The notes under the pieces: generated by a model
The model's input: only the letters and a program-made list of their open reading frames with translations
Told to the model about the DNA's origin: nothing
The model's database searches: none
Origin: Nonlabens xylanidelens
GTDB taxonomy: Bacteria > Bacteroidota > Bacteroidia > Flavobacteriales > Flavobacteriaceae
Direction: 5' to 3'
NCBI RefSeq assembly: GCF_002934445.1
Contig: NZ_PTJE01000001.1
Coordinates: 496,001 to 560,000, forward strand
DNA length: 64,000 bases
Program-made: the position numbers and the translations under genes
Shown here: positions 45,669 to 54,164 of the stretch, piece after piece
Numbering within the stretch: the first letter of the stretch is position 1
Layout of the letters: the number at the start of each line of letters is the position of its first letter

Positions 45669-47867
45669 ATGAATAAAAAGAAAAAAAGAAGCTCAAAGAC
45701 TAAGTTTCAGAATTTGAGTCAGTCGGTACTCAGTGCTATTAAGCAAGATCCGAATAAAAGTTACAACTACAAGCAAATTTGTGCACACCTAGGAATATCA
45801 GATTCTAGTGGCCGCAATCAGGTTATAAAAAAATTACATCAACTCAAATCTAAAGGAAAGATAGAAGAGATAGACCGTGGTAAATTTAAAATTATTAAGG
45901 CTATCGACTATTACACTGGTAGAATAGATGTAAGTACACGTGGTACCGGTTATGTAATTACCGAAGAACTAGAAGAAGATATCATGATACCTAAAAGATC
46001 ACTAGGCCAGGCGCTTAATGGTGATGAGGTAGAAGTATATGTTTATAATAGAAAACGAGGCTCACAACCAGAAGGTGAGATAACTAAGGTTATTAAACGT
46101 AAGAAAACTGAATTTGTAGGTGAGATACAGGTGCATGAAAAATTTGCTTTTGTAAACGTTACAGATCCTAAGATTCAAACAGATTTCTTTATACCAGGTC
46201 GAGAGATCAATGGGGCAAAAGATGGACAGGTAGTTCTAGTAGAATTTGTAGAATGGAATGATAAACAAGATTCTCCTAACGGTCGTGTTAAAGATATTCT
46301 AGGAGAACCTGGAGAACATGATACAGAAATACATGCTATTCTAGCACAATACGGTCTTCCTTATGAATTCCCTGCAGAGGTGGAGGAATACACAGAAAAA
46401 CTGGATAAATCTATATCTTCTCAAGAAATAGAAAAGCGTCGTGACATGCGTGACACGCTTACTTATACCATAGATCCTGCAGACGCAAAGGATTTTGATG
46501 ATGCATTATCATTTAAGGTTCTAGAAAATGGTAATTATGAAGTAGGTATTCACATTGCAGACGTTTCTCATTATGTAAAAGAAGGAACTGTTCTTGATGA
46601 CGAGGCTTATGAACGTGCGACGTCTGTATATCTTGTAGATAGAGTAGTGCCTATGTTACCTGAAGTACTTTCTAATGGTGTGTGTTCTTTAAATCCACAT
46701 GAAGATAAATTGTGTTTTTCTGCCGTTTTTGAAATGGATAATTCTAGTAAGATTCATAACGAGTGGTTCGGTCGTACAGTAATACACTCTGACCAGCGAT
46801 TTGCTTATGAAGAAGCACAACATATCATAGAAACTAGAAAAGGAGAGATTCCTGGTGATATTTCGCTTTCGCGAAAGCAAACAACCATACAGCCTGCAAT
46901 AGTAGAAGCTACTTTAAAGTTAGATGAACTAGCTAAGATCATGCGTGGACAGCGTATGGAAGATGGAGCTTTAAGTTTTGATAAAACAGAGGTGAAATTT
47001 AATCTTAATGATAAGTCAGAACCTGTAGGAGTTTATTTTAAAACATCTAAGGATGCTAATAAACTTATAGAAGAATTCATGTTACTGGCTAATAGAAAGG
47101 TGGCTGGTTTTATAGGTAAACAACAACCTAAAAAGACATTTATTTATCGTATTCATGATGAGCCTAATGATGAGAAATTAGGAGCACTTAAGAATATAGT
47201 TGTAAAATTTGGCCATACTCTAGATTTAAGAGATCGTAAAACGGTTACTAAGTCGCTTAATAAGTTATTAAGTGATGTAAAAGGAAATAAAGAGCAAAAT
47301 ATGGTAGACACGCTTGCGATAAGAACCATGTCTAAGGCTGTTTATTCTACTAATAACATAGGTCATTATGGTCTATCGTTTGATTATTATTCTCATTTTA
47401 CTAGTCCTATACGTCGTTATCCTGATGTTATGGTGCATAGATTATTACAGCATTACCTAGATGGTGGTAAAACAGTAAGTGAAGAATTATATGAAGAAAA
47501 GTCAGAACACTCTTCAGAAATGGAAATTCTAGCCTCTAAGGCAGAGCGTGATTCTATTAAATACATGCAAGTTAAATTTATGAAAGATCACTCTGACGAA
47601 GAGTTCTTAGGTGTGATTTCTGGGGTTACTGATTGGGGTATTTATGTAGAAATCATTTCTAACAAGTGTGAAGGAATGATAAGACTAGGCGACCTAGATG
47701 ACGATAGTTATGAATATGTAGAAGAAGAGTTTGCTGTTGTAGGTCGCAAGACTAAGAACACTTACACGCTAGGTGACGAGGTTTATGTAAAAGTAAAAAA
47801 TGCAGACCTTGTTAAGAAACATCTAGATTTCTGGATGATAGGTAGTAGAGAAGCAGTAGAAAAATAA
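45669..47867 (+). CDS. rnr: Ribonuclease R
   Basis: 732-residue 3'-5' exoribonuclease of the RNB family that degrades structured RNA. N-terminal winged-helix region (KQICAHLGISDSSGRNQVIK), cold-shock-type OB domains, the RNB catalytic block DPADAKDFDDALS (near 272) with its Asp residues, SPIRRYPDVMVHRLL, and an S1 domain at the C-terminus (about 640-725). Palindrome copy 13 is translated as ISLSRKQTT near residue 400. It begins the plus-strand side of the presumed origin. Confidence 0.95.
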   Translation: MNKKKKRSSKTKFQNLSQSVLSAIKQDPNKSYNYKQICAHLGISDSSGRNQVIKKLHQLKSKGKIEEIDRGKFKIIKAIDYYTGRIDVSTRGTGYVITEELEEDIMIPKRSLGQALNGDEVEVYVYNRKRGSQPEGEITKVIKRKKTEFVGEIQVHEKFAFVNVTDPKIQTDFFIPGREINGAKDGQVVLVEFVEWNDKQDSPNGRVKDILGEPGEHDTEIHAILAQYGLPYEFPAEVEEYTEKLDKSISSQEIEKRRDMRDTLTYTIDPADAKDFDDALSFKVLENGNYEVGIHIADVSHYVKEGTVLDDEAYERATSVYLVDRVVPMLPEVLSNGVCSLNPHEDKLCFSAVFEMDNSSKIHNEWFGRTVIHSDQRFAYEEAQHIIETRKGEIPGDISLSRKQTTIQPAIVEATLKLDELAKIMRGQRMEDGALSFDKTEVKFNLNDKSEPVGVYFKTSKDANKLIEEFMLLANRKVAGFIGKQQPKKTFIYRIHDEPNDEKLGALKNIVVKFGHTLDLRDRKTVTKSLNKLLSDVKGNKEQNMVDTLAIRTMSKAVYSTNNIGHYGLSFDYYSHFTSPIRRYPDVMVHRLLQHYLDGGKTVSEELYEEKSEHSSEMEILASKAERDSIKYMQVKFMKDHSDEEFLGVISGVTDWGIYVEIISNKCEGMIRLGDLDDDSYEYVEEEFAVVGRKTKNTYTLGDEVYVKVKNADLVKKHLDFWMIGSREAVEK
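46864..46879. repeat. Iterated palindrome copy 13 (in rnr)
   Basis: CGCTTTCGCGAAAGCA: perfect 14-base core, last outer base changed. Read in frame as LSRK. Confidence 0.92.
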
Positions 47868-47887
47868 ACTATTCTATTTTAAATTAT

Positions 47888-47926
47888 AAACGATCCATTT
47901 TTTATAAAATGGATCGTTTTTTTACA
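47888..47926 (+). terminator. Intrinsic terminator of rnr
   Basis: AAACGATCCATTTT pairs with AAAATGGATCGTTT around TTTAT, followed by a run of T. Confidence 0.9.
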
Positions 47927-47957
47927 CCTTAAATTCAAATTATAAATAGGTCCGATC

Positions 47958-48422
47958 ATGAAAAGTATTTTATTAATAGTTGTAGCATTATTATTTCTGT
48001 CTTGTAAAAATGAGACTGGGGATACCACAAATTTTTCATGGTTATCAGGATCATGGAGTAGAGTAGAAGAAGCAGGAGAGAATAAAACATATGAAAAATG
48101 GATACCTACTATTAATGGTAATTACAACGGACATGGTTTTACTCTTCATAAAAAAGATACGGTATTTGAAGAATTTTTATCCATAAAACCTTTAAGTAAA
48201 TTATCTAAAGGAAAAGAATCTTCATGGGTTCTAAAAGTTACTGGAGTTAATGAAGAACCTACTATTTTTAATATTGAAGACACTACTGTAAATAGCTTTA
48301 CAGCGGTTAACTTAGAGAATGAATTTCCTACACATATTAGGTATTCTTATAAAAATGATACACTTAAAGCGCTAGTTTCTAATGATAGTTTACAGATTGA
48401 TTTCAAATTTATAAAGCAATAA
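47958..48422 (+). CDS. DUF6265-like lipoprotein
   Basis: 154 residues; signal MKSILLIVVALLFLSC with lipobox LLFLSC. FSWLSGSWSRVEE and KTYEKWIPTINGNYNGHGF form the pattern I recall for DUF6265 (lipocalin-like beta barrel). Ligand unknown. No operon partner. Confidence 0.7.
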   Translation: MKSILLIVVALLFLSCKNETGDTTNFSWLSGSWSRVEEAGENKTYEKWIPTINGNYNGHGFTLHKKDTVFEEFLSIKPLSKLSKGKESSWVLKVTGVNEEPTIFNIEDTTVNSFTAVNLENEFPTHIRYSYKNDTLKALVSNDSLQIDFKFIKQ

Positions 48423-48635
48423 AATGCTCTTTTTGCGTAATACAACGTATTTATTGTACATATTATCTATAATTAGAATTATAAAATATTCATTTTTAAT
48501 TTATTAATGGTATAGCTAGATATTTGTACTGTAATTAGAGCGTGAGAAACTTTAATTCAATTTTTCATAATAGTTTCATTTTTATAAAGCTTCTCAATTG
48601 TAAGGTTTTTGAGAAGTAAATTGAAACATTAGTAT

Positions 48636-48691
48636 AGTTTTTTGGTTGGTTAGTAGGGAATCCTAAGTTGTCGTCTTTGATACTTAGGATT
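48636..48691 (+). ncRNA. Candidate small RNA or leader, unit 1
   Basis: AGTTTTTTGGTTGGTTAGTA (48636-48655) is followed by a hairpin with 10-bp stem AATCCTAAGT / ACTTAGGATT (48659-48668 and 48682-48691) and then TCTTCGTTT. The same 20 bases recur in unit 2. Structure and repetition support a transcribed element; function unknown. Confidence 0.45.
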
Positions 48692-48798
48692 TCTTCGTTT
48701 AAGATGTTTTCTTAACGTATCATTATATGCTGTTATCCTACTTTGGCACACGATTTGATTAATATATAGAGAAGGTTATTAGTAGTAATTTTCATAAA

Positions 48799-48850
48799 GT
48801 TTTTTGGTTGGTTAGTAAAAGACGATGTTTAGCAATAAGCATCGTTTTTT
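48799..48850 (+). ncRNA. Candidate small RNA or leader, unit 2
   Basis: The identical 20-base repeat (48799-48818) is followed by ACGATGTTTA-GCAA-TAAGCATCGT (48822-48845, 10-bp stem with one G-U pair and a GNRA loop) and a T run, a textbook intrinsic terminator. Confidence 0.5.
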
Positions 48851-48917
48851 CATGTTTAACCTATCGTGGACTGTAACATCACCTAATAAATAAAGTCTTT
48901 ATAAAAATACTCTTATC

Positions 48918-49598
48918 ATGAATCGATTATTATCTATAGTAACTATACTTTTTTGTGCCTTTTCTATAGCACAAAACCCAATTGAAATGACCATCTCAGA
49001 TTTTGATACCATTAAAGTTTTTGATCTAGTCACAGTTAATCTGGTAAAATCATCAGAAAATAAGATCATCATTTCTGGAAAAGATGCAGATGACGTCGAG
49101 TACGTTCAAAAAAATGGATTATTAAAAGTCCGTATGCGCTCAGAGAAGACTTTTGACGGTACAAAAACGTTTGTACATGTATACTACAAAGAATTAGATA
49201 TAATCGACGCAAATGAAGGCGCTAGAGTTTTATCTAATGAATTAATTGAACAGGACAGATTAGAAATAAAAGTACAAGAAGGTGCTATGGTAACAGCAGG
49301 ATTAACTGTTAAGAATCTTGATGTAAGAGCGGTTACTGGCGGTATTGTAAGATTAAGCGGTCAGGTAGAAGATCAAATTCTAGTTGTTAACACCGGTGGA
49401 AAAGTAGAAAACGAAAAACTTAAATCTGATTATTCTAAAGTAAAAGTACAGGCCGGTGGTGAAGTAGAGATCTTTGCAACACAATCTGTGGATATAAATG
49501 TTAGAGCTGGTGGTGATGTTGTGGTTTATGGTAACCCTAAAGATGTGAAGAAAAAAACTCTATTCGGTGGTAGAATTAAGATCGTTGATAATGATTAA
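48918..49598 (+). CDS. DUF2807 (GIN domain) secreted protein
   Basis: 226 residues with signal peptide MNRLLSIVTILFCAFSIAQ. The mature part is a beta-helix-like repeat of short strands (DLVTVNLVKSSENKIIISGKD, LEIKVQEGAMVTAGLTV, VRLSGQVEDQILVVNTGGKVEN) with the DUF2807 or auto-transporter adhesin head GIN pattern. Cell-envelope location inferred. No clear operon partner. Confidence 0.85.
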   Translation: MNRLLSIVTILFCAFSIAQNPIEMTISDFDTIKVFDLVTVNLVKSSENKIIISGKDADDVEYVQKNGLLKVRMRSEKTFDGTKTFVHVYYKELDIIDANEGARVLSNELIEQDRLEIKVQEGAMVTAGLTVKNLDVRAVTGGIVRLSGQVEDQILVVNTGGKVENEKLKSDYSKVKVQAGGEVEIFATQSVDINVRAGGDVVVYGNPKDVKKKTLFGGRIKIVDND

Positions 49599-49671
49599 TT
49601 AAAATTATTAAAAGCGTTCTAAGGCTTCAATATGTTTCCTAAACCATATAAATAACATTTCTAGTTCTGTA

Positions 49672-49702
49672 TTTGAAATCCCTATGTGTTTTCCTACCTT
49701 TG
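49672..49702 (+). promoter_or_regulatory. Complete Bacteroidetes promoter TTTG-N19-TACCTTTG
   Basis: TTTG at 49672-49675, 19-base spacer, TACCTTTG at 49695-49702; the LysE gene ATG is at 49722. Both elements fit the Bacteroidetes consensus. Confidence 0.7.
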
Positions 49703-49721
49703 AGGTTCAACACAATTCTGA

Positions 49722-50495
49722 ATGCTTGACGATATATTAAAGGCCATTCCATTAGGCCTTGTTATGGCTTTTCTTATAGGACCTGTTTTCTTTGCTCTAC
49801 TTGAAACTAGTGCTATAAAAGGATTTAGGGCGGCTATTGCATTAGATGCAGGTGTTCTCATTGCAGATATTATTTTTCTACTAGCGGCATATTTTATGAC
49901 TTCTAGTATTCTTGAAAAATTAAAAGATGACCCAGGACTATTCATATTTGGCGGTAGTATACTCTGTATTTATGGTATTGTATCCTTTGTTAAGACCGAT
50001 AAATCCTATTTAAAAGAAGTTGATACTAAGGTTCTCATAGTTCAAAAGAAAAATTACATCGCTTTATTTATAAAGGGTTTTCTACTCAATTTTATAAACA
50101 TAGGTGTACTAGGTTTTTGGTTAGGATTGATCGTAGTTTTTAGTCCGCAATTAGAAAATGATGGAGAGCGTATAACTATATTTTTCTCTACCGTTTTACT
50201 TACTTATTTTATTGTTGATATAGGTAAAATCATACTTGCTAAGAGTTTAAACCGTTATTTAACTCCTTCTAGAATATTCTGGTTAAAGCGTTTAATCGCC
50301 GTAATTATGTTTATAAGTGGAGCGGTTTTAATTTTTAAAGGTGTTTTTCCTAGTGCCACAGAAAATATTGAGAATCAATTTCACATCTTACCAGAACAAG
50401 TAGAGCCTATAGATCCAGATCTAGAAGGTATGGAAGAGTTCAATGAAAAGGTAATGCCTGTAATAGACGCAGACAAAGATTATCCACAGCCTTAA
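49722..50495 (+). CDS. LysE-family exporter
   Basis: 257 residues with six helices, of the LysE/RhtB superfamily of amino-acid exporters. GLVMAFLIGPVFFALLETSAIKG at the N-terminus contains the GP.ff.l family motif. The C-terminal tail of about 35 residues is acidic and proline-rich. The transported compound cannot be told. It is monocistronic, with its own consensus promoter and an intrinsic terminator before the tRNA gene. Confidence 0.85.
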   Translation: MLDDILKAIPLGLVMAFLIGPVFFALLETSAIKGFRAAIALDAGVLIADIIFLLAAYFMTSSILEKLKDDPGLFIFGGSILCIYGIVSFVKTDKSYLKEVDTKVLIVQKKNYIALFIKGFLLNFINIGVLGFWLGLIVVFSPQLENDGERITIFFSTVLLTYFIVDIGKIILAKSLNRYLTPSRIFWLKRLIAVIMFISGAVLIFKGVFPSATENIENQFHILPEQVEPIDPDLEGMEEFNEKVMPVIDADKDYPQP

Positions 50496-50503
50496 AAACT
50501 TAA

Positions 50504-50533
50504 AAATCCCCAATCAGTGAAGATTGAGGATTT
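50504..50533. terminator. Hairpin between the LysE gene and tRNA-Cys
   Basis: AAATCCCCAATC (50504-50515) pairs with GATTGAGGATTT (50522-50533) with one mismatch; no long T run. Confidence 0.5.
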
Positions 50534-50536
50534 AAG

Positions 50537-50607
50537 AGGTACCAAGCGGATTCGAACCGCTGTACTAGGTTTTGCAGACCCATGCCTAGCCGCTCGGCCA
50601 TGGTACC
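50537..50607 (-). tRNA. tRNA-Cys (anticodon GCA)
   Basis: Cloverleaf on the minus strand: acceptor GGTACCA (5' end at 50607) with TGGTACC and a U discriminator at 50537, D arm GCCGAGCGGCTAGGC, anticodon stem TGGGT/ACCTA with GCA in the loop (TCTGCAAA), T arm AGCGGTTCGAATCCGCT. U73 is the key CysRS identity base. The 3' CCA is not encoded. 71 nucleotides. Confidence 0.95.
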
Positions 50608-50682
50608 ATAATGGATGGCAAAAATAACAATAATTTGCTCTATTCCTACTTTATTAAATCTAAAATTGATAAAATTGAAAAG

Positions 50683-51042
50683 TTATTTTCTCTCTTCACT
50701 CATTATAATTACTACACTTTGCACATCACCACCTATAGGTGGATTTATCTTAGCTACTTTAACTTCAGCATTTTGAACTAGAGATTCTTCTTTAAAAATG
50801 CGAGTAAGAATGCGCTGTGCAACATGCTCTAAAAGTTCTGACCTTATAGCCATTTCTTCTACTATTATTTTATTCAGTGATACATAATCTACTGTATCTG
50901 CCAGTAAATCTGACTGTGCACTCTTAGAAAGGTTTGCTGTTATTTCTAAATCTACACGATATTCACTACCTATTAAGTCCTCTTCATGTAGGCAACCATG
51001 GTTGGTATATACCCTTACGTTTTCTAGTTGTATTTTATGCAT
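50683..51042 (-). CDS. folB: Dihydroneopterin aldolase
   Basis: 119 residues. FolB splits 7,8-dihydroneopterin to 6-hydroxymethyl-dihydropterin in folate synthesis. N-terminal MHKIQLENVRVYTNHGCLHEE (the tyrosine/Asn/His-containing pterin pocket), DTVDYVSLNKII and LEHVAQRIL are family blocks. Divergent from glnS with 71 bases between starts. Confidence 0.92.
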   Translation of the reverse strand: MHKIQLENVRVYTNHGCLHEEDLIGSEYRVDLEITANLSKSAQSDLLADTVDYVSLNKIIVEEMAIRSELLEHVAQRILTRIFKEESLVQNAEVKVAKINPPIGGDVQSVVIIMSEERK

Positions 51043-51046
51043 AGAA

Positions 51047-51054
51047 CAAAGATA
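51047..51054 (-). promoter_or_regulatory. Minus-strand -7 box TATCTTTG for folB
   Basis: The minus strand reads TATCTTTG four bases upstream of the ATG at 51042, implying a nearly leaderless messenger. Confidence 0.5.
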
Positions 51055-51085
51055 GGCCGTACAGTGTTAGGAGTAAAATAAACTG

Positions 51086-51093
51086 TAAATTTG
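51086..51093 (+). promoter_or_regulatory. Bacteroidetes -7 box TAAATTTG upstream of glnS
   Basis: TAAATTTG ends at 51093, which is the first base of the longer open frame; this makes ATG 51114, 20 bases downstream, the believable start. Confidence 0.6.
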
Positions 51094-51113
51094 TGTTAGT
51101 AAAAGAGAATATC

Positions 51114-52793
51114 ATGAGCGAAGAGAAAAAGCCTAATAATTTTATAGAAGATATCATAGAAGACGATTTAAACAATGGTCTCTCTAATGATAAATTACGT
51201 TTCCGTTTTCCACCAGAACCTAATGGTTACCTGCACATAGGTCACGCCAGTGCTATATGTTTAAACTTTGGTTTAGGAGAAAAGTTTAATAAACCAGTAA
51301 ATCTACGTTTTGATGATACTAATCCTGCAAAGGAAGAAGCAAAATACGTAGATGCTATAAAGAAAGATGTAGAATGGCTGGGTTATAAATGGGATAACCT
51401 TTGCTTTGCATCAGATTATTTTCAAGAACTTTATGACTGGGCCATTCAACTTATTAAAGAAGGAAAAGCCTATGTAGATTCACAATCTAGTGAAGAAATG
51501 GCTGCTCAAAAAGGAACTCCTACAGAACCTGGAGTAGATGGACCTTACCGCAATAGATCGGTAGAAGAGAATTTGACTCTTTTTGAAGGAATGAAAAATG
51601 GAGATTTCGGTGAAGGTGAACATATCCTACGTGCCAAAATCGATATGAAGTCCAACAACATGCTCATGCGTGATCCTATCATGTATCGTGTCGTAAATCG
51701 CGATCATCATAGAACCGGTGATACATGGAAAATCTATCCTATGTACGACTGGACTCATGGAGAAAGTGATTACATGGAACAAATTTCTCACTCTTTTTGT
51801 ACACTAGAATTTAAACCTCATAGAGAGCTTTATAACTGGTTCTTAGATCAAATAGTAGATACTGACAAAGTACGCCCTAAACAACGTGAATTTGCACGTA
51901 GAAACATTTCTCATACTGTTACTAGTAAACGTAAATTGCAAAAACTAGTAGAACAAAATATTGTTACAGGCTGGGATGACCCACGCATGACTACTATTTC
52001 TGGTTTAAGACGTCGTGGTTATACCGCTGCATCTATTAAGAATTTTGCTGAGTCTATAGGAATAGGTAAACGTGATAATCTGGTAGACATGAATCACCTA
52101 GAATTTCACTTGCGAGATGATCTTAATAAAGTCGCAGACCGTGTGATGTGTGTTCTAGATCCTATTAAAGTTGTTATTACTAACTATCCAGAAGATCAAG
52201 TAGAAATGCTTCAGGCAGAAAATAGTCAGGAAGATGAGTCTAGAGGTTTTAGAGAAGTTCCTTTTTCTAGAGAGATCTACATAGAACGTGAAGATTACAG
52301 AGAAGAAGCTAACAAGAAATTTTTCCGTTTAAAGAATGGTAAAGAAGTACGTCTTAAAAATGCATACATCATAAAAGGTGAAGGTTGTATCAAAGATGAA
52401 GACGGTAATATTACAGAGATTCATGCTACTTACGATCCAGATTCTAGGAGTGGAAGCGGTACAGAAGCAAGTATGCGCAAGATAAAAGGAACATTACACT
52501 GGGTAAGTGCTGCACAAGCCCTACCAGTAGAGGTGAGACTGTATGACCGCCTATTTACCGTACCATCTCCAGACACAGATAAAGAAAAGGACTTCATGGA
52601 ATTTGTAAATCCAGATTCTCTAGAGGTGATCACTGCTATGGCAGAGCCTGCAATGAAAAACCTTTCTATAGGAGAAACAGTGCAGTTTCAGCGTATGGGG
52701 TACTTTTGCGTAGATCCTGACACGACAGATGATAAAATGGTCTTTAACCGTACCGTTACATTGCGTGATACATGGGCTAAGTTAGATGCTTAG
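51114..52793 (+). CDS. glnS: Glutamine--tRNA ligase
   Basis: Class I synthetase that charges tRNA-Gln with glutamine. The longer frame from 51093 uses a GTG inside the promoter box; ATG 51114 (MSEEKKPNNFIEDIIEDDL) gives 559 residues, normal for the family. HIGH signature PNGYLHIGHAS (near 33-43), DDTNP, and KMSKS as VTSKRK near 265; the C-terminal half is the beta-barrel anticodon domain. With this gene and gltX present, the organism charges tRNA-Gln directly. Divergent from folB. Confidence 0.95.
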   Translation: MSEEKKPNNFIEDIIEDDLNNGLSNDKLRFRFPPEPNGYLHIGHASAICLNFGLGEKFNKPVNLRFDDTNPAKEEAKYVDAIKKDVEWLGYKWDNLCFASDYFQELYDWAIQLIKEGKAYVDSQSSEEMAAQKGTPTEPGVDGPYRNRSVEENLTLFEGMKNGDFGEGEHILRAKIDMKSNNMLMRDPIMYRVVNRDHHRTGDTWKIYPMYDWTHGESDYMEQISHSFCTLEFKPHRELYNWFLDQIVDTDKVRPKQREFARRNISHTVTSKRKLQKLVEQNIVTGWDDPRMTTISGLRRRGYTAASIKNFAESIGIGKRDNLVDMNHLEFHLRDDLNKVADRVMCVLDPIKVVITNYPEDQVEMLQAENSQEDESRGFREVPFSREIYIEREDYREEANKKFFRLKNGKEVRLKNAYIIKGEGCIKDEDGNITEIHATYDPDSRSGSGTEASMRKIKGTLHWVSAAQALPVEVRLYDRLFTVPSPDTDKEKDFMEFVNPDSLEVITAMAEPAMKNLSIGETVQFQRMGYFCVDPDTTDDKMVFNRTVTLRDTWAKLDA

Positions 52794-52813
52794 ATAGAGT
52801 AGGATAGAGGTTC

Positions 52814-52829
52814 CGCTTTCGCGAAAGCG
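52814..52829. repeat. Iterated palindrome copy 14 (intergenic)
   Basis: CGCTTTCGCGAAAGCG, perfect, preceded by GGTTC (extended GTTCCGC half). Lies 20 bases after the glnS stop and before its terminator. Confidence 0.95.
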
Positions 52830-52872
52830 AGATCACTTTAAACCTATTTACATTACATATATAGAATAATTT

Positions 52873-52899
52873 AAAGCCCACTTAATCGTGGGCTTTTTT
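52873..52899 (+). terminator. Intrinsic terminator of glnS
   Basis: AAAGCCCAC pairs with GTGGGCTTT, 6-base loop TTAATC, followed by TTTT. Confidence 0.9.
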
Positions 52900-53026
52900 G
52901 ATAAATGATAATAAGTATCTACTATTTTAACTAATTTTAATATTAAATATAAGTTTTTAGCATGTTTTTAATAGTAATTCATGTAAGCTTAACTCACTAT
53001 TAACTACACTAAAATGTGTTTAGATT

Positions 53027-53034
53027 TACCTTTG
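53027..53034 (+). promoter_or_regulatory. Bacteroidetes -7 box TACCTTTG upstream of the YtxH gene
   Basis: TACCTTTG ends 24 bases before ATG 53059 and lies inside the longer open frame from 53014, which argues against that frame's start. Confidence 0.6.
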
Positions 53035-53058
53035 TTAGTGAACAAAAAAAGAAAAAAA

Positions 53059-53469
53059 ATGTCTAAATCAACTAATACCTTAATCGCTTTAATAGCAGGT
53101 GCTGCAATAGGTGCTGCTGCAGGAATGTTATATGCTCCAGATAGTGGAGAGAAAACTAGAAAAAAATTAAAGAAACAAGCAAAAAAAGCTCAAAAAGATA
53201 TTGATGCGCAGGCTCGTAAAACGTACGCTCAAGTATCAGAAAAAGCATCTCAAATCTCTTCTACAGTAAACTCTAGAGCTACTGAATTGAGAGGTACTGT
53301 AGGTGATAGAATTGAAACAGCTCTTTCTAGTGCAAGCTATAAAGCAGACGATGCTATCGTTGCTCTAGAAGAAAAACTAGAACAATTACGTATGAAAAAT
53401 TCTCAATTACAGAAACCTAATTCTGTAAAAGAAGGTATCAAAACAGCATCAGCTAAAGTTAATATATAA
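53059..53469 (+). CDS. YtxH-like protein
   Basis: 136 residues from MSKSTNTLIALIAGAAIGAAAGMLYAPDSGEKTRKKL; the glycine/alanine-rich N-terminal helix followed by YAPDSGEKTRKKL is the YtxH signature. The rest is a Lys/Ala/Gln-rich helix of coiled-coil type. Frequently next to a holin-like gene in Bacteroidetes, often stress-induced; role unknown. Start chosen after the -7 box. Confidence 0.85.
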   Translation: MSKSTNTLIALIAGAAIGAAAGMLYAPDSGEKTRKKLKKQAKKAQKDIDAQARKTYAQVSEKASQISSTVNSRATELRGTVGDRIETALSSASYKADDAIVALEEKLEQLRMKNSQLQKPNSVKEGIKTASAKVNI

Positions 53470-53478
53470 ACTTAGGAT

Positions 53479-53865
53479 TTGGGAAAACAACTAACCGACA
53501 ATTTTAGAGAATTTACTACGGCGACTCAAGATTACATCGAGTCGTCGATAAGTTATCACAAACTAGACCTTTTTAAGAAGGTTATGAAGGGTGTGGTATC
53601 TAGTAGTTACCAGATTATTTTAGGTTTTTTCTTCCTTATAGCGCTTATTTTTTTAAGTGTAGCCATGGCTATTTATCTAGGAAATGTTTTAGAAAACATT
53701 GCATTAGGATATCTTATAATGGGTGTATTTTATATACTTTTAATGATTGTATTATCCTTATTTCTTAAAAAAACTCTTGAAAAAATATTGGTTAAAAAAG
53801 CTAGTGCTCAATTTTTCAACGATAATGAGGATATTAAAATAGAACAACATGAGGGTTTACAATAA
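53479..53865 (+). CDS. Holin-like (phage holin superfamily 6-type) membrane protein
   Basis: 128 residues; two central helices (IILGFFFLIALIFLSVAMAIYLG and IALGYLIMGVFYILLMIVLSLFL) flanked by charged segments. TTG start with AGGA upstream. It belongs to the family sometimes called phage holin, but it is located between YtxH and DUF6327 genes with no phage genes nearby, so a chromosomal envelope role is likely. Overlaps the next gene by 17 bases. Confidence 0.75.
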   Translation: MGKQLTDNFREFTTATQDYIESSISYHKLDLFKKVMKGVVSSSYQIILGFFFLIALIFLSVAMAIYLGNVLENIALGYLIMGVFYILLMIVLSLFLKKTLEKILVKKASAQFFNDNEDIKIEQHEGLQ

Positions 53866-54067
53866 TTTTGATGAAATAGATCGTGATTTAAGGTACCTTA
53901 AATTACAGCAACAAATACATCAAGAGACGATGAAGTTAGAGTTAAATGAAGTAAAAGAGAGTTTCTCTGCCGTTTCTATTTTAACAAGTGTAGTCAGTTC
54001 CATCGCAAAGAAAGCTGTGGTCCTGAAGGTTGTAAATAAACTAGTAGGTCTTAAAGGGAAAAAATAA
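53849..54067 (+). CDS. DUF6327-like protein
   Basis: 72 residues; FDEIDRDLRYLKLQQQIHQET is the block I recall for DUF6327. Basic C-terminus. Third gene of the YtxH/holin-like trio, overlapping the previous gene by 17 bases; likely translationally coupled. Function unknown. Confidence 0.75.
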   Translation: MRVYNNFDEIDRDLRYLKLQQQIHQETMKLELNEVKESFSAVSILTSVVSSIAKKAVVLKVVNKLVGLKGKK

Positions 54068-54109
54068 TATTTTGTGGTAAAGTGAATTGTTTAAAAAAGC
54101 AATGATATA

Positions 54110-54142
54110 AAAAAAACGCTATCAGTAATGATAGCGTTTTTG
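54110..54142. terminator. Bidirectional terminator after the YtxH trio
   Basis: AAAAAACGCTATCA pairs with TGATAGCGTTTTT around GTAA; T and A runs on both sides. The SPFH gene converges from the other side. Confidence 0.85.
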
Positions 54143-54164
54143 TGTTTATAAAAATGGACGTAAA

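Larger units (their letters stand above)
48423..48917. other. 495-base gap with two repeat-terminator units
   Basis: No coding frame seen. The gap holds two copies of an exact 20-base repeat (48636 and 48799), each followed directly by a 10-bp hairpin. The first part, 48423-48630, has nothing recognisable besides AT-rich sequence. Confidence 0.6.

Noticed and set aside
50480-50488. Perfect DnaA box TTATCCACA at the end of the LysE gene
   Set aside because: Isolated, in coding sequence; the cluster at 44940-45173 is the stronger candidate.
53479-53865. Holin-like gene as a sign of a prophage
   Set aside because: Neighbours are YtxH and DUF6327 genes; no integrase, portal, tail or lysis gene is present and the trio is common in free chromosomes of this family.
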